A stretch of 64,000 nt of DNA from Millionella massiliensis (GTDB lineage Bacteria > Bacteroidota > Bacteroidia > Bacteroidales > Rikenellaceae). Position numbers and translations under genes: made by a program. Below, piece after piece: positions 26,229-35,069 of this stretch. Location: assembly GCF_900104655.1 (NCBI RefSeq), contig NZ_FNWD01000002.1, positions 2,588,246 through 2,652,245 on the forward strand. Direction: 5' to 3'. Position 1 is the stretch's first letter; each line of letters begins with the position of its first letter. Below the pieces are notes generated by a model. That model saw only the letters and a program-made list of their open reading frames with translations, was not told the DNA's origin and searched no databases.

Positions 26229-27275
26229 ATGAAACAGGTACTTACTGCTGATGAATTTCTGGCGGCGGGAAGCAGCGGCGTGATTTTCGACGTGCGCAGC
26301 CCCGGCGAATACCGCGCGGGGCATATCCCCGGCGCGTTGAGTCTGCCGCTCTTCTCGGATGCCGAACGGGCCGAGGTGGGGACGATTTATACGCAGGTGG
26401 GACGCAACGAAGCCGTCGAACGTGGTCTGGAGATTGTGGGGCCGAAACTGGCCGGCTTTGTCCGCACGGCGCGTGCGGCGGCCGACGGCCGGACGCTTTT
26501 CCTCTACTGTTGGCGCGGCGGCATGCGCAGCGGTAGCATGGCATGGTTGATGCGTACGGCCGGCATGCAGGCGGTGGTGCTCGAAGGGGGCTACCGGGCT
26601 TACCGGCGCTCGTTCGTCGAACTGCTGGCCACACGGCCGTGGCGACTGATCGAGGTGGGCGGCTTTACGGGTTGCGGCAAGAGCGATATTTTGCGGGCCA
26701 TGGCCCGTCGGGGCGAGCAGGTGCTCGATCTCGAAGCGCTGGCCTGCCACAAAGGCTCTGTATTTGGGGCGCTGGGCGAAGGCGAGCAGCCTACTACCGA
26801 AGAGTTCATCAACCGGATTCACCATGCCATGCGGGGGATGGACCCGGCACGGCCGGTGTGGGTCGAGGGCGAAAGCCAGGCGATCGGTCATGTGAGCGTA
26901 CCGCCCGAACTGTTCCGCATGATGCAGGCGGCGCCGCTGGTGCTCTTTTCGTTGCCGACGGAGCCTCGTTTGCGGCGGCTGGTGGCCGAATACGGTCGCT
27001 TCTCGACGGAGGAACTCGCGGCGGCTTTCGGCAAGATTGCCAAGCGACTCGGCGATGGCTATCCGCGGGCGCTGAGGGCGTTGGAGGAGGGGCGGATCGA
27101 CGAGGCGGCCGAGATCGCCATGCGCTATTACGACAAGTGCTACACGAGGTCGTTGCACAAAGAGGGGCGACCGTTCGTCGAATGTGCCGTGTCGGAGGAC
27201 GATCCCGAGGCGACGGCGGCGTTGCTGGTCGAGCGGTTCGGATCGCTGGCCGACCCCTCTGGCGGGGAACGTTGA
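26229..27275 (+). CDS. mnmH: tRNA 2-selenouridine synthase
   Basis: This 348-residue protein has an N-terminal rhodanese domain (FDVRSPGEYRAGHIPGA) with the catalytic C94 in LYCWRGGMRS, and a C-terminal P-loop domain (GGFTGCGKS, residues 144-152). The length and this fusion are diagnostic of MnmH/SelU. It replaces sulfur by selenium in 2-thiouridine at wobble position 34 of tRNA-Glu, -Gln and -Lys, by way of a geranylated intermediate, using selenophosphate from SelD. ATG 26229 is preferred to an upstream in-frame start. It leads the selenium cluster, though a 274-bp gap separates it from yedF. Confidence 0.95.
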   Translation: MKQVLTADEFLAAGSSGVIFDVRSPGEYRAGHIPGALSLPLFSDAERAEVGTIYTQVGRNEAVERGLEIVGPKLAGFVRTARAAADGRTLFLYCWRGGMRSGSMAWLMRTAGMQAVVLEGGYRAYRRSFVELLATRPWRLIEVGGFTGCGKSDILRAMARRGEQVLDLEALACHKGSVFGALGEGEQPTTEEFINRIHHAMRGMDPARPVWVEGESQAIGHVSVPPELFRMMQAAPLVLFSLPTEPRLRRLVAEYGRFSTEELAAAFGKIAKRLGDGYPRALRALEEGRIDEAAEIAMRYYDKCYTRSLHKEGRPFVECAVSEDDPEATAALLVERFGSLADPSGGER

Positions 27276-27549
27276 GTTTGGGGGTTTTGTATAATGCTAC
27301 GGTAGTTGAAGGTGAGGAGGAGTTTTGTAAGTGTGATGTTTAGCTGTTTTGAGATGAAGTGTTGAATAAATTGATGGATACGGCCTGATGCTCTTTTTCG
27401 CGGGCGGTGCGTGTGTCGGAGGTGTTACTGGGGGGCTGTCTTGCTTGAAAGCGGGGCGTGGGGTTGGAAGTGAGAATGGGAATCCGCTCGAGGCGAACAG
27501 GAAAGTGATGAGCTGACAAGTCGATGATCGATCGAAAATTATACAGTTT
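27276..27549. other. Spacer between mnmH and yedF
   Basis: This 274-bp gap is G-rich on the plus strand in its middle. No terminator or clear -7 box was found, so it is undecided whether yedF onward is a separate unit. Confidence 0.4.
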
Positions 27550-28170
27550 ATGAAAACAATCGATACACGGGGTAAATTGTGTCCCCAACCGCTGATTATG
27601 ACCAAGCGGGCCATTGCGGCCGCAGCGCCGGGCGACGAATTCGAGGTGCTGACTGACAATCCGACCGCCTTTTCCAACCTGAAAAGCTATCTGACTGAGC
27701 TGGGAATCGCGTTCCGGGCCGAAGAGGACCGGTTGCGGTTCACGTTGAGTTCGGTTCCGGCCGGGGCGGCGCCGTCGTCGCCCGATCCGGTGTGCGGAGT
27801 GCCCGCCCGTCCTTTGGCGGCAGTCCCGGCAGCGAAGGGTTATTGTGTGGCCGTGCGCAGCGACCGCATGGGCGAGGGAAATGACGATCTGGGGCGGATT
27901 CTGCTGCGGGCGTTCATCAACGCGCTGGGCGATGCGGACCGTCTGCCCGACCACATGCTGTTCTACAACGGCGGCGTGCACCTGGCGCTGGAGGGCAGCG
28001 ATACGGTGCCGGCGTTGCAGGAACTGGAGAGACGCGGAGTGAAGATTCTGGTGTGCGGCACCTGTCTCGACTTCTACGGCGTTAAGGAACGGCTGGCGGT
28101 AGGCACGGTCAGCAACATGTTCAAGATCACCGAAGTGCTGTCGCAGACCGGCCATGTGGTCTATCCCTAA
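27550..28170 (+). CDS. yedF: Selenium metabolism protein YedF (TusA-like plus DsrE-like)
   Basis: This 206-residue protein has an N-terminal TusA/SirA-type domain with the persulfide/selenide-carrier Cys11 in GKLCPQPLIMTK. A linker is followed by a DsrE/F-like domain (VRSDRMGEGNDDLGRILLRAF; VKILVCGTCLDFYGV). This two-domain form (TIGR03527) occurs almost only beside selD and is thought to carry selenium or sulfur to it, though the biochemistry of the family is thin. It is followed after 80 bp by the desulfurase-like gene. Confidence 0.92.
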   Translation: MKTIDTRGKLCPQPLIMTKRAIAAAAPGDEFEVLTDNPTAFSNLKSYLTELGIAFRAEEDRLRFTLSSVPAGAAPSSPDPVCGVPARPLAAVPAAKGYCVAVRSDRMGEGNDDLGRILLRAFINALGDADRLPDHMLFYNGGVHLALEGSDTVPALQELERRGVKILVCGTCLDFYGVKERLAVGTVSNMFKITEVLSQTGHVVYP

Positions 28171-28250
28171 TGCGGGGGGTGTCGAACTACCGTGGATGAC
28201 AGAATCATGTGTGCCGATCCTGTTGCGTCGAATCCATCATTTAAAGAAAT

Positions 28251-29414
28251 TTGACCGTGAATCTCTATTTCGATAACGCGAGCACCAGTTTTCCGAAGCC
28301 GCCGGAGGTGGCCGAGGCGATGTGCCGTTTTCTGACGCAGGAGGGCGGAACGTATGGACGCGCCGCCTATGACCGGGTGTTGCGTGCTACCCGCATCGTG
28401 GAGGGGTGTCGCGACGCGATGGCCGCACTGCTGGGGGTGGACGATGCCTCGAAAATCGCCTTTACGGCCGGGGCCACTTCGGCCGTGAATGTGGTGTTGA
28501 ACGGGCTGTTTCCCGAGGGGTGTTCCCGGGAGGGGCAACAGCCGAAGAAGCGCGTATGGGTGTCGCCGCTTGAACACAACGCCGTGATGCGCCCGCTGGC
28601 CCGCTTGGAGCGTCTCGGACGGATCACGGTGGAGGTGCTGCCGGGACGGGAGGACGGAACGGTCGATCTCGACCGACTTGCGGCACTGGATACGGAGCGG
28701 GGCGCACTGGTGGTCGTCAATCACCAGAGCAACGTGAACGGCGTGATCCAACCGCTGAAGGAGATTTGCGCATGGGCCCGGTCGCGGGGATTGTGCGTGA
28801 TGACCGACTGCTCGCAGTCCCTGCCCGGTGCGTCGATCGAGGTCGATGCCTGGGGAGTTGATTTTGCGATCTTTACCGGCCACAAAGGACTATTGGGACC
28901 GACCGGAACGGGCGGGTTTTTCGCTCGGGATCCGCAGCGGCTCGAACCGCTGATTTACGGCGGTACGGGCAGTCGTTCCGACAGTTTTGAGATGCCCGAC
29001 GAGTGGCCCGACCGTTTCGAAGCCGGAACGCCCAACTTGGTCGGACTGGCCGGTCTGGGCGCGGCGCTCGAACACCGGCCCCGGGCGGCTCACGAACGGC
29101 AGGACTTTCTGGATATGGTCTCCGCGGTGGCCGCGCTGCCCGGATTTCGGGTCTATCGGGCCGCGGATCCGGGTTGTCAGGGTGAACTGGTCTCGATTAC
29201 CCACGAACGGCTCACCCCGTCGCGCCTGTCGGCGCTGTTGTGGGAGGAGTACGAAGTTGAGACGCGTGCCGGCCTGCATTGTGCTCCGGCGGCCCACCGT
29301 ACGATCGGAACCTTCCCGCAGGGAACGGTGCGCCTGGCGGCCTCACCTTACCATACGCCGGCCGATCTGGAAACGCTGCTGGGGGTGTTGAACGAAATTG
29401 CCCGAAAACGATGA
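28251..29414 (+). CDS. Cysteine desulfurase-like aminotransferase class V protein of the selenium cluster
   Basis: This protein of about 387 residues belongs to the TIGR01977-type cysteine desulfurase family. It starts YFDNASTSFPKPPEV, has NHQSNVNGVIQP, the PLP lysine in FTGHKGLLGPTGTG and a C-terminal active-site Cys in AGLHCAPAAHRTIG. In selenium clusters this protein probably delivers selenium or sulfur from (seleno)cysteine to YedF, DUF3343 or SelD. There is no ATG: translation starts at TTG 28251 or GTG 28257. Its stop overlaps the next gene by 4 bp (ATGA), indicating translational coupling. Confidence 0.9.
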   Translation: MTVNLYFDNASTSFPKPPEVAEAMCRFLTQEGGTYGRAAYDRVLRATRIVEGCRDAMAALLGVDDASKIAFTAGATSAVNVVLNGLFPEGCSREGQQPKKRVWVSPLEHNAVMRPLARLERLGRITVEVLPGREDGTVDLDRLAALDTERGALVVVNHQSNVNGVIQPLKEICAWARSRGLCVMTDCSQSLPGASIEVDAWGVDFAIFTGHKGLLGPTGTGGFFARDPQRLEPLIYGGTGSRSDSFEMPDEWPDRFEAGTPNLVGLAGLGAALEHRPRAAHERQDFLDMVSAVAALPGFRVYRAADPGCQGELVSITHERLTPSRLSALLWEEYEVETRAGLHCAPAAHRTIGTFPQGTVRLAASPYHTPADLETLLGVLNEIARKR

Positions 29415-29620
29415 TAGCTCTGTTCCGAAATGCCCGGGAGGTGATCCGGGCCGATGCTGCGGCCCGCAAGGCGGGGGTGGAGTGCCGCGTAAGACCCGTA
29501 CCGGAGGAGTATTCGACCGAGTGCGGCATGTGTATCTATGTCTCCGACGACCGGATCGATGAGTTCCGGGAGTTGATGTTGCAAAACCGAATCGATGCGA
29601 CTTACCATGAAGAAAAATGA
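29411..29620 (+). CDS. DUF3343 putative Se/S carrier protein
   Basis: This 69-residue protein (MIALFRNAREVIRADAA; PEEYSTECGMCIYV) has a CGMC pair near residue 40 that could bind selenium or sulfur. DUF3343 (Se/S carrier-like) genes recur in selenium clusters. It overlaps the desulfurase-like gene by 4 bp and selD by 14 bp, so the three are one translationally coupled unit. The longer in-frame start at 29279 is rejected because it lies within the upstream coding region. Confidence 0.88.
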   Translation: MIALFRNAREVIRADAAARKAGVECRVRPVPEEYSTECGMCIYVSDDRIDEFRELMLQNRIDATYHEEK

Positions 29621-30683
29621 TGCGACGGCTCCGGTCGAGGAGCGTGAACCGTTCGACCTGCTGACCACGGTCGAATACGGGGGGTGTTCGGCCAAGCTCC
29701 CTGCTTCGAAACTGACCGAGCTGTTGAGCGGGATCCCGATGTTGAAAGACAACCGGGTGATGGTCGATGTCTCGACCCACGACGATGCGGGGGTCTATCG
29801 GCTGAATGACGATACGGCGCTGATCGTGACGACCGATTTCTTCCCGCCCGTATGTTCCGACCCGTTCGAGTTCGGACAGATCGCCGCGGCCAATTCGCTG
29901 AGCGACGTCTATGCGATGGGCGGACGGCCGCTGCTGGTGCTGAACCTCAATATGTTCCCGGCGGAGAAGATTCCGCTGTGGGTGCTGCGCGAGATTCTGC
30001 TCGGCGGACAGAGCAAGGTGAACGAGGCGGGGGCCCTGACCATGGGGGGGCATACGATCGATGACTGGCCGCCGAAATACGGACTGGCGGTGGTGGGGAC
30101 GGTCGAGCCGGATCGGCTGGTCACCAACAGCGGTGCGCGGGTCGGGCAGCGGCTGATCCTGACCAAACCGCTCGGAACGGGGATCATCATTGCGGGGCGT
30201 CGGCTGGAGATGGCCTCGGACGAGGTCTATCGCGGGGCACTGGAGCAGATGAAGCTGCTGAATCGTACCGGAGCCGAGGTGATGCGCCGCTTCGGGGTGA
30301 CGGGGGCGACGGATGTGACGGGTTTCGGCCTGTTGGGGCACGCCGCGTCGATGGCCGATGCCAGCGGGGTGTCGTTCCGGATTCGTGCCGGTGCGCTGCC
30401 GGTGTTGGCCGGTGCGATGGAACTGGTGGCCGAGGGGTGTATCCCGGGTGCGGTGTTCCGCAACCTGGACCATGTGCGGGAGCGCGTGTCGTTGGAGTGC
30501 GACGCCGACCACCGGATGTTGGCGCTCGATGCGCAGACGTCGGGAGGCCTGCTGATGGCGGTGGATGCGGAGCGGGCCGACGAAGCGGTGGCTGAATTGC
30601 GGGCCTCGGGACTTCATCCGCAGGCTGCCGTGGTGGGCGAGGTGGTCGAACGTGCCGATCGATCGGTCTATTTGCTGCCTTAA
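29607..30683 (+). CDS. selD: Selenide, water dikinase (selenophosphate synthetase)
   Basis: This 358-residue PurM-like ATP-binding enzyme makes selenophosphate from selenide and ATP. The mobile loop reads EYGGCSAKL: C27 and K30 correspond to the essential Cys17 and Lys20 of E. coli, while the dispensable Cys19 position is Ala. Other signatures are VSTHDDAGVYRL, TTDFFPPVCSDPFEFGQIAA, SLSDVYAMGG, GGQSKVNEAGA and GATDVTGFGLLGHA. The ATG at 29607 lies within the end of DUF3343, and 29595 is an alternative. Of SelD's users only MnmH is present, since no selA, selB or tRNA-Sec is in the window. Confidence 0.95.
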   Translation: MKKNDATAPVEEREPFDLLTTVEYGGCSAKLPASKLTELLSGIPMLKDNRVMVDVSTHDDAGVYRLNDDTALIVTTDFFPPVCSDPFEFGQIAAANSLSDVYAMGGRPLLVLNLNMFPAEKIPLWVLREILLGGQSKVNEAGALTMGGHTIDDWPPKYGLAVVGTVEPDRLVTNSGARVGQRLILTKPLGTGIIIAGRRLEMASDEVYRGALEQMKLLNRTGAEVMRRFGVTGATDVTGFGLLGHAASMADASGVSFRIRAGALPVLAGAMELVAEGCIPGAVFRNLDHVRERVSLECDADHRMLALDAQTSGGLLMAVDAERADEAVAELRASGLHPQAAVVGEVVERADRSVYLLP

Positions 30684-30855
30684 GGTCTGTTGTTGTGGTT
30701 TGTTTATAATACTCTGATTATTAGTGTTTTAATTAATTAAAGGTCGATTGTCAACACGCGACGGCAAAAATTTTTCGACATTTTTTGCAAAAAAGTGCGT
30801 CGAAAATTTGGAAGTTCGGAATTTTGCCTTACCTTTGCACTGCAATTGAAACGAT
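30684..30855 (+). promoter_or_regulatory. Promoter region of tRNA-Glu
   Basis: TTTG at 30807-30810, exactly 19 bp, then TACCTTTG at 30830-30837 is a perfect Bacteroidota promoter 18 bp before the tRNA. The rest of the spacer is AT-rich (30700-30800). Confidence 0.8.
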
Positions 30856-30927
30856 GGCCCTTTCGTCTATCGGTTAGGACACAAGATTTTCATTCTTGGA
30901 AGAGGGGTTCGATTCCCCTAGGGGCTA
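30856..30927 (+). tRNA. tRNA-Glu (anticodon UUC)
   Basis: The 72-nt cloverleaf has acceptor arms GGCCCTT and AGGGGCT (with G1-U72), the anticodon loop around TTTTCATT with UUC, and T-arm AGGGG-TTCGATT-CCCCT. The discriminator is A and CCA is not encoded. Its wobble U34 is one of the substrates of MnmH, encoded 3.6 kb upstream. Confidence 0.95.
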
Positions 30928-30932
30928 CGCCG

Positions 30933-30975
30933 AAAAGGACTGCTTTTGAAAGAAAGCAGTCCTTTTTCTTTTTTT
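30933..30975 (+). terminator. Terminator of tRNA-Glu
   Basis: AAAAGGACTGCTTT (30933-30946) pairs with AAAGCAGTCCTTTTT (30953-30967), followed by a T-rich run. Confidence 0.85.
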
Positions 30976-31321
30976 GTTTGAGGCAATATGTATGGGGGAA
31001 GCGAGAAGGGTGGAGAAAACGGCTGTGAATTTTCCGGGGAAGTCTTTTGGGGGGTATACAGGTGGTGTACCCGACGGACGGAAACGATGGAGGGGAATCT
31101 GGAAAATGAAACCGCGATGGTGGCGGGAATGGGGAAAGGAATGCGGGAGGGGAATTGTGAAAATGATCTGTGGAAGAAATGAAGGTGCTGGTGGTGAGGT
31201 GGAGAAGCGGGGTCGGCAAACAATGGAAGGGGGCAGTAGGTCGTGCCGGAGATGGGTCGGCGAATTTCAGAGGTGAATTTCTGCGATAGTGGCGGGTCGT
31301 TCTCCGGTCTGAAAAATACAT
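30976..31321. other. Purine-rich non-coding spacer
   Basis: About 300 bp dominated by G and A on the plus strand (30985-31270), with no credible ORF, between the tRNA-Glu terminator and another plus-directed terminator. Confidence 0.5.
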
Positions 31322-31376
31322 CGGGAACCAGTGGAAAACATTCGAATGGGGGATGAACCGCTGGTTCCCGTTTTTT
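31322..31376 (+). terminator. Orphan plus-strand terminator
   Basis: CGGGAACCAG (31322-31331) pairs with CTGGTTCCCG (31361-31370), followed by T6. It is oriented for plus transcription, but no plus-strand gene ends here after the tRNA. Confidence 0.65.
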
Positions 31377-31394
31377 GTATTGTTTCGCATTCCG

Positions 31395-32261
31395 CTATCG
31401 GGCGGAGCGGGAGGCTGCCCGGTAGGCCTGAAACAGCCGGATGGTTTCGGAGGCTTCGCGTACGTCGTGCACGCGCAGAATCGTTGCTCCCCGTTGCAGG
31501 GCTTCCCAGTTCAACATCGAAGTGCCGTTCAGCGCTTCGGCCGGGGTGCACTCCAGGGTTCGCCAGATCATGCTCTTGCGCGAGAGGCCGGCCAGTATCG
31601 GAAACCCGAACACCGAGAGTCGGTCGAGTGCTGCGAGCAGTTCGAAGTTCTGATCCACGCTCTTGGCGAAACCGAACCCGGGGTCGAGTATCAGATCGCG
31701 GATTCCGGCTTCGCGGGCTTCGGCCGTCGTGCGGACAAAGTAGCGCAAGACCTCGCCCACGACGCCTCCCTCCCGGGCGGGATAGTCGGTCAGTGAGGTC
31801 ATGGTCTGCGGCGTGCCGCGCATGTGCATGGCGATGTAGGGCAGCTTCAACCGGCCGACCAGCGAAATCATCGCGGGATCGAGCGTGCCGGCTGAAATGT
31901 CGTTGACGATGAATGCGCCGAAACGGTCGTAAAGGGCTTCGACCACCGAGGCCCGAAAGGTGTCGACCGACAGCGGGAAGTCGTCGCCTGCGACGGTGCG
32001 GGCCGTGGCGACTCCCTGTTCGAGCCGTCGCAGCTCCTCCTCGGCCGGAATGTCGGTGGCGCCGGGACGCGACGAGTAGCCGCCGAGGTCGAGGATCGAG
32101 GCGCCGTCGCGCAGTGCCTGTTCCACGGCGTGGGCAATTTCCCGGTCGCTCTGCCGGCGGCTCCCGGCGAAAAACGAATCGGGCGTGATGTTGATGATGG
32201 CCATCACCTGTTCATGACCGGGGCCTGCCGTGTGCAGATGCCCTCCGATATTGATTTCCAT
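31395..32261 (-). CDS. folP: Dihydropteroate synthase
   Basis: This 288-residue TIM barrel has all DHPS signatures: MAIINITPDSFFAGSR (pterin/metal Asn), GASILDLGGYSSRPGA, VDTFRASV, VNDISAG, MHMRGTPQTM, LDPGFGFAKSVDQNFELL and the final GLSRKSMI and RVHDV. It condenses p-aminobenzoate with the pterin pyrophosphate in folate synthesis and is the sulfonamide target. It is downstream of metF, 349 bp away on the same strand. Confidence 0.95.
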   Translation of the reverse strand: MEINIGGHLHTAGPGHEQVMAIINITPDSFFAGSRRQSDREIAHAVEQALRDGASILDLGGYSSRPGATDIPAEEELRRLEQGVATARTVAGDDFPLSVDTFRASVVEALYDRFGAFIVNDISAGTLDPAMISLVGRLKLPYIAMHMRGTPQTMTSLTDYPAREGGVVGEVLRYFVRTTAEAREAGIRDLILDPGFGFAKSVDQNFELLAALDRLSVFGFPILAGLSRKSMIWRTLECTPAEALNGTSMLNWEALQRGATILRVHDVREASETIRLFQAYRAASRSAR

Positions 32262-32610
32262 GGGTGTGGAATTTTATGAATGGGGCGGAGGCTTCGTGTG
32301 AGCTCTCCGCCCGGGTAAGTAAAGTTGTGGGGCAAATGTGCCGCAATATAGTTTCTTATGGAGCTGCGAACGTCGGTTTGCAGGTGAGATTGCCGGAGAG
32401 TGTACAGGTGAGGTCAGAATGCCCCGGATATACGTTCGGTTTTTCGAAAACTGTTCCGTATGACCTGATGGAGGTGGGGGTATCTGACTCTCGGTTAGCG
32501 CCTGGTGTGGGGGGTAAATCTCACCCATGCCATTCATCGCCATTGGCCGGTACGGGGCGCGTGCCTGGAGGTGAAGTGTGGCACCCTGCGGCTCCCTGCG
32601 GTGGGGCGGG
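32262..32610. other. Spacer between metF and folP
   Basis: This 349-bp stretch is G-rich on the plus strand from about 32470 to 32610. No convincing promoter, hairpin or ORF was seen. Confidence 0.4.
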
Positions 32611-33564
32611 CTATCCGAAGAGGGTGCGGGCGATTTGTTCCACGTTGTCGGCCTTGCCCATGGTGTAGAAGTGGAGGGCGGGGACTCCGGCGGCAATCAG
32701 TTCGCGTCCCTGCTGTACGGCCCATTCGATGCCGACCTCCCGGACAGCCGCATTGTCTTTGCAGCTTTCGACGGCACGAACCAGGTCGTCGGGCAGGTCG
32801 ACCCCGAAGGTTTGGGGCAGTAGCGACAACTGGGTTTTGGTGGTGAAGGGTTTGAGCCCGGCCACGATGGGGACCGTGATACCGGCGGCGCGGCAGGCAT
32901 CGACGTAGGCGAAGAATTTGGCGTTGTCGAAGAACATCTGAGTCACGACGTACGAGGCGCCGGCGTCGATCTTCTCTTTGAGGTGGGCGATGTCGCTGGC
33001 CAGGTTGGGAGCTTCGGCGTGTTTTTCGGGGTAGCCGGCCACGCCGACGCAGAAAGAGGTGGGTTTGGCGTGTTCCAGCTCGGAGTCGAGGTACTCGCCG
33101 CGGTTCATCGAGATGATCTGGCGCACGAGGTCGACGGCGTGCAGGTGGCCGTTCGGAGCAGGGCGGAAGGTGCGTTCGCCGCGGATGTTGTCGCCGCGCA
33201 GGGCCAGCACGTTGTCGATGCCGAGGAAACTGAGGTCGATCAGCGCATCCTCGACGTCGAACTTCGAGTAGCCGCCGCAGATCAGGTGCGGAACGACGTC
33301 GATGCCGTAGCGGGCCGTGATGGCGGCCGAGATGCCCACCGTGCCGGGGCGTTTGCGGACGACGCGACGTTCGAGCAGTCCGTCGGGCCGTTCGATGAGT
33401 TTGACTTCTTCGCGGTGGTAGGTGACGTTGATGTACGAGGGATCGTACGGGGCCAGGCGGTTGATGGTGTCAAATATGGTGTCGATGTTGTCGCCCTTGA
33501 GCGGCGGAAGCAGTTCGAAGGCGAACAGGGTCTTCCCGGGGATGAATTTTTCAGTGATTTTCAT
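32611..33564 (-). CDS. metF: 5,10-methylenetetrahydrofolate reductase
   Basis: This 317-residue FAD barrel shows FAFELLPPLKGDN with the catalytic Glu, INVTYHREE, ICGGYSKFDVEDALIDL, NVLALRGDN, AGYPEKH, LKEKIDAGASYVVTQMFFDN and PIVAGLKPFTTK. It makes 5-methyl-THF for methionine synthesis. The ATG at 33564 matches the usual family start, and the 16-residue upstream extension is not conserved-looking. It lies upstream of folP on the same strand. Confidence 0.95.
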   Translation of the reverse strand: MKITEKFIPGKTLFAFELLPPLKGDNIDTIFDTINRLAPYDPSYINVTYHREEVKLIERPDGLLERRVVRKRPGTVGISAAITARYGIDVVPHLICGGYSKFDVEDALIDLSFLGIDNVLALRGDNIRGERTFRPAPNGHLHAVDLVRQIISMNRGEYLDSELEHAKPTSFCVGVAGYPEKHAEAPNLASDIAHLKEKIDAGASYVVTQMFFDNAKFFAYVDACRAAGITVPIVAGLKPFTTKTQLSLLPQTFGVDLPDDLVRAVESCKDNAAVREVGIEWAVQQGRELIAAGVPALHFYTMGKADNVEQIARTLFG

Positions 33565-33721
33565 GGTGCGGTCTGTATTTCGGTTTACAGGCTTTTCGTT
33601 GAGGGGGCGCATGTCCGGTTGCTGCCGGGCTTGCTGTACGGTCCGACGGCGGTGGTCGGGTGGAGGGTGCCGCAGGTCTGTCGTCTGTCGCCGGTGCGCA
33701 GGGAGAAAGGATGCGGCTAAA

Positions 33722-33753
33722 GAAAAAAAGAGCCGGAATGGTAGGTTCCGGCT
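33722..33753 (-). terminator. Terminator of the DUF4831 gene
   Basis: AGCCGGAA (33731-33738) pairs with TTCCGGCT (33746-33753). On the minus strand the hairpin is followed by a T7 run. Confidence 0.75.
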
Positions 33754-33772
33754 GTGTGAGGTGCGATGTGGG

Positions 33773-34837
33773 TTAGAATATTACCGGAACGCTGGTAACA
33801 TTGCCCATCTGGAATACGGGGATTCGTTCGCGAGCCAGTTCGTCGTTGCCGTCGATCAGTTTGACGATGCGCACCGAGGGAACGCGGTAACGTACGCTGA
33901 CAACTCCCTTTTTCGTGGGGGCGGCTGATGCACTGCCGGCACTTTCTTCAGCATTTTCGGCGGCGGTTTCAATGACGATCGGACGACCCGAGAGGTCGCT
34001 TTCGGGTACTACGCCTTTGGTCGGCGAGAAGCGGCATACGATGGTGGCACCTTCGGCGGCGGGCAGTACGGAGTAGGTCTTCACGATCCGCTGGGTGTAG
34101 CGTTTGCCGATGAAGAGCGAGAGGTATTCGGCTTCGATGCGGTCCATCTCCTTGAGGGCGGCTTCGAGTCCGGCACCAAAGACGTTTTCACCCATCTCGC
34201 CGGTCACCAGGTCGAAACGGCGTTTGCGAAGGGTGAAGATGGCGTTGGCGGCATCGGCGGCCATCTGTTCGGTGCTCTTTTCGATCGACGAGGTCTGGTT
34301 GAAGGGCAGCGCTCCGAAACTGTCGTCGCTGGCGAGTCCGTTCTGTTCCGTCGTGGCTCCGTACAGCGGGTTGAGGCTGATGTCGGTGAAGGGGTTGTTG
34401 TTGCCGATGTTGGCACCTTCGTATTCAGCGTCGGCCTGCAGGGGCTTGGGTTGCGGAGCGACGCTCAGCCAGTGGAATACTTTGCTCTGGGCATCGACCG
34501 GCTGGTCGAGCTGATAGGTCTGTGCGGGATCGGGCTCTTCGTAGTAGCCGAGCGAGGCGTCGATGATGCGATAGTTCTCCTTATCGCTCATGGCAGCGCC
34601 CGAGATGCCGAGGTATTGCGAGGCGAATTTGGCATAGGGACCGCGCAGAATCACTTCGCGTTCTACAACCACGGTGACGGTGACTACGGTGCGGGGCAGG
34701 GTATAGCCTTCGATGGTTTTGGAGCCGATGCCTTGCGGAAAGGCGTTGATCTGTGCGGCGGCCGGAGTGAGGGCTGCTCCGCTGAGGCAGAGAACTGCTG
34801 CAGCGATGGCGCTCTTATGGATCGAATTCTTTTTCAT
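33773..34837 (-). CDS. DUF4831 family secreted protein
   Basis: This 354-residue protein has a signal peptide (residues 1-29, ending TPAAA-Q). The body matches my memory of DUF4831, a Bacteroidota-restricted family: YTLPRTVVTVTVVVERE, GISGAAMSDKENYRI, IFTLRKRRFDLVTGEMGENVFGAGLEAAL and LFIGKRYTQRIVKTYSV. It is periplasmic or outer-membrane associated, and the function is unknown. The ATG at 34837 starts the signal peptide, and a TACATTTG box lies at 34863-34870 (minus). Confidence 0.85.
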   Translation of the reverse strand: MKKNSIHKSAIAAAVLCLSGAALTPAAAQINAFPQGIGSKTIEGYTLPRTVVTVTVVVEREVILRGPYAKFASQYLGISGAAMSDKENYRIIDASLGYYEEPDPAQTYQLDQPVDAQSKVFHWLSVAPQPKPLQADAEYEGANIGNNNPFTDISLNPLYGATTEQNGLASDDSFGALPFNQTSSIEKSTEQMAADAANAIFTLRKRRFDLVTGEMGENVFGAGLEAALKEMDRIEAEYLSLFIGKRYTQRIVKTYSVLPAAEGATIVCRFSPTKGVVPESDLSGRPIVIETAAENAEESAGSASAAPTKKGVVSVRYRVPSVRIVKLIDGNDELARERIPVFQMGNVTSVPVIF

Positions 34838-34862
34838 ATCGTTTTGTGTATTTATAATTGGC

Positions 34863-34870
34863 CAAATGTA
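34863..34870 (-). promoter_or_regulatory. Bacteroidota -7 box (TACATTTG) of the DUF4831 gene
   Basis: It is an exact TAnnTTTG match, 25 bp before the ATG at 34837. Confidence 0.6.
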
Positions 34871-35069
34871 CGGTTTTTTCTCGAAACGTCGCACGTGGGG
34901 CGTGATGTAGCGGGATATTTGAGGTTCGGAGGGCTTGTAAAGCGTGGTTTGGCTGTGTTCTGTAAGGCCTGTGAAGCGTAGGTCGAGAAGACAGGTATAA
35001 ACATAGCCCGTCCGAGAGGTATCGGGCGGGAAGGTATCTGGAGGGGGCTTGGTTGGCGGCTGCCGCTTT

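Noticed and set aside
27276-27549. Possible selenium-responsive riboswitch between mnmH and yedF
   Set aside because: No conserved riboswitch structure or terminator/antiterminator pair could be recognised.
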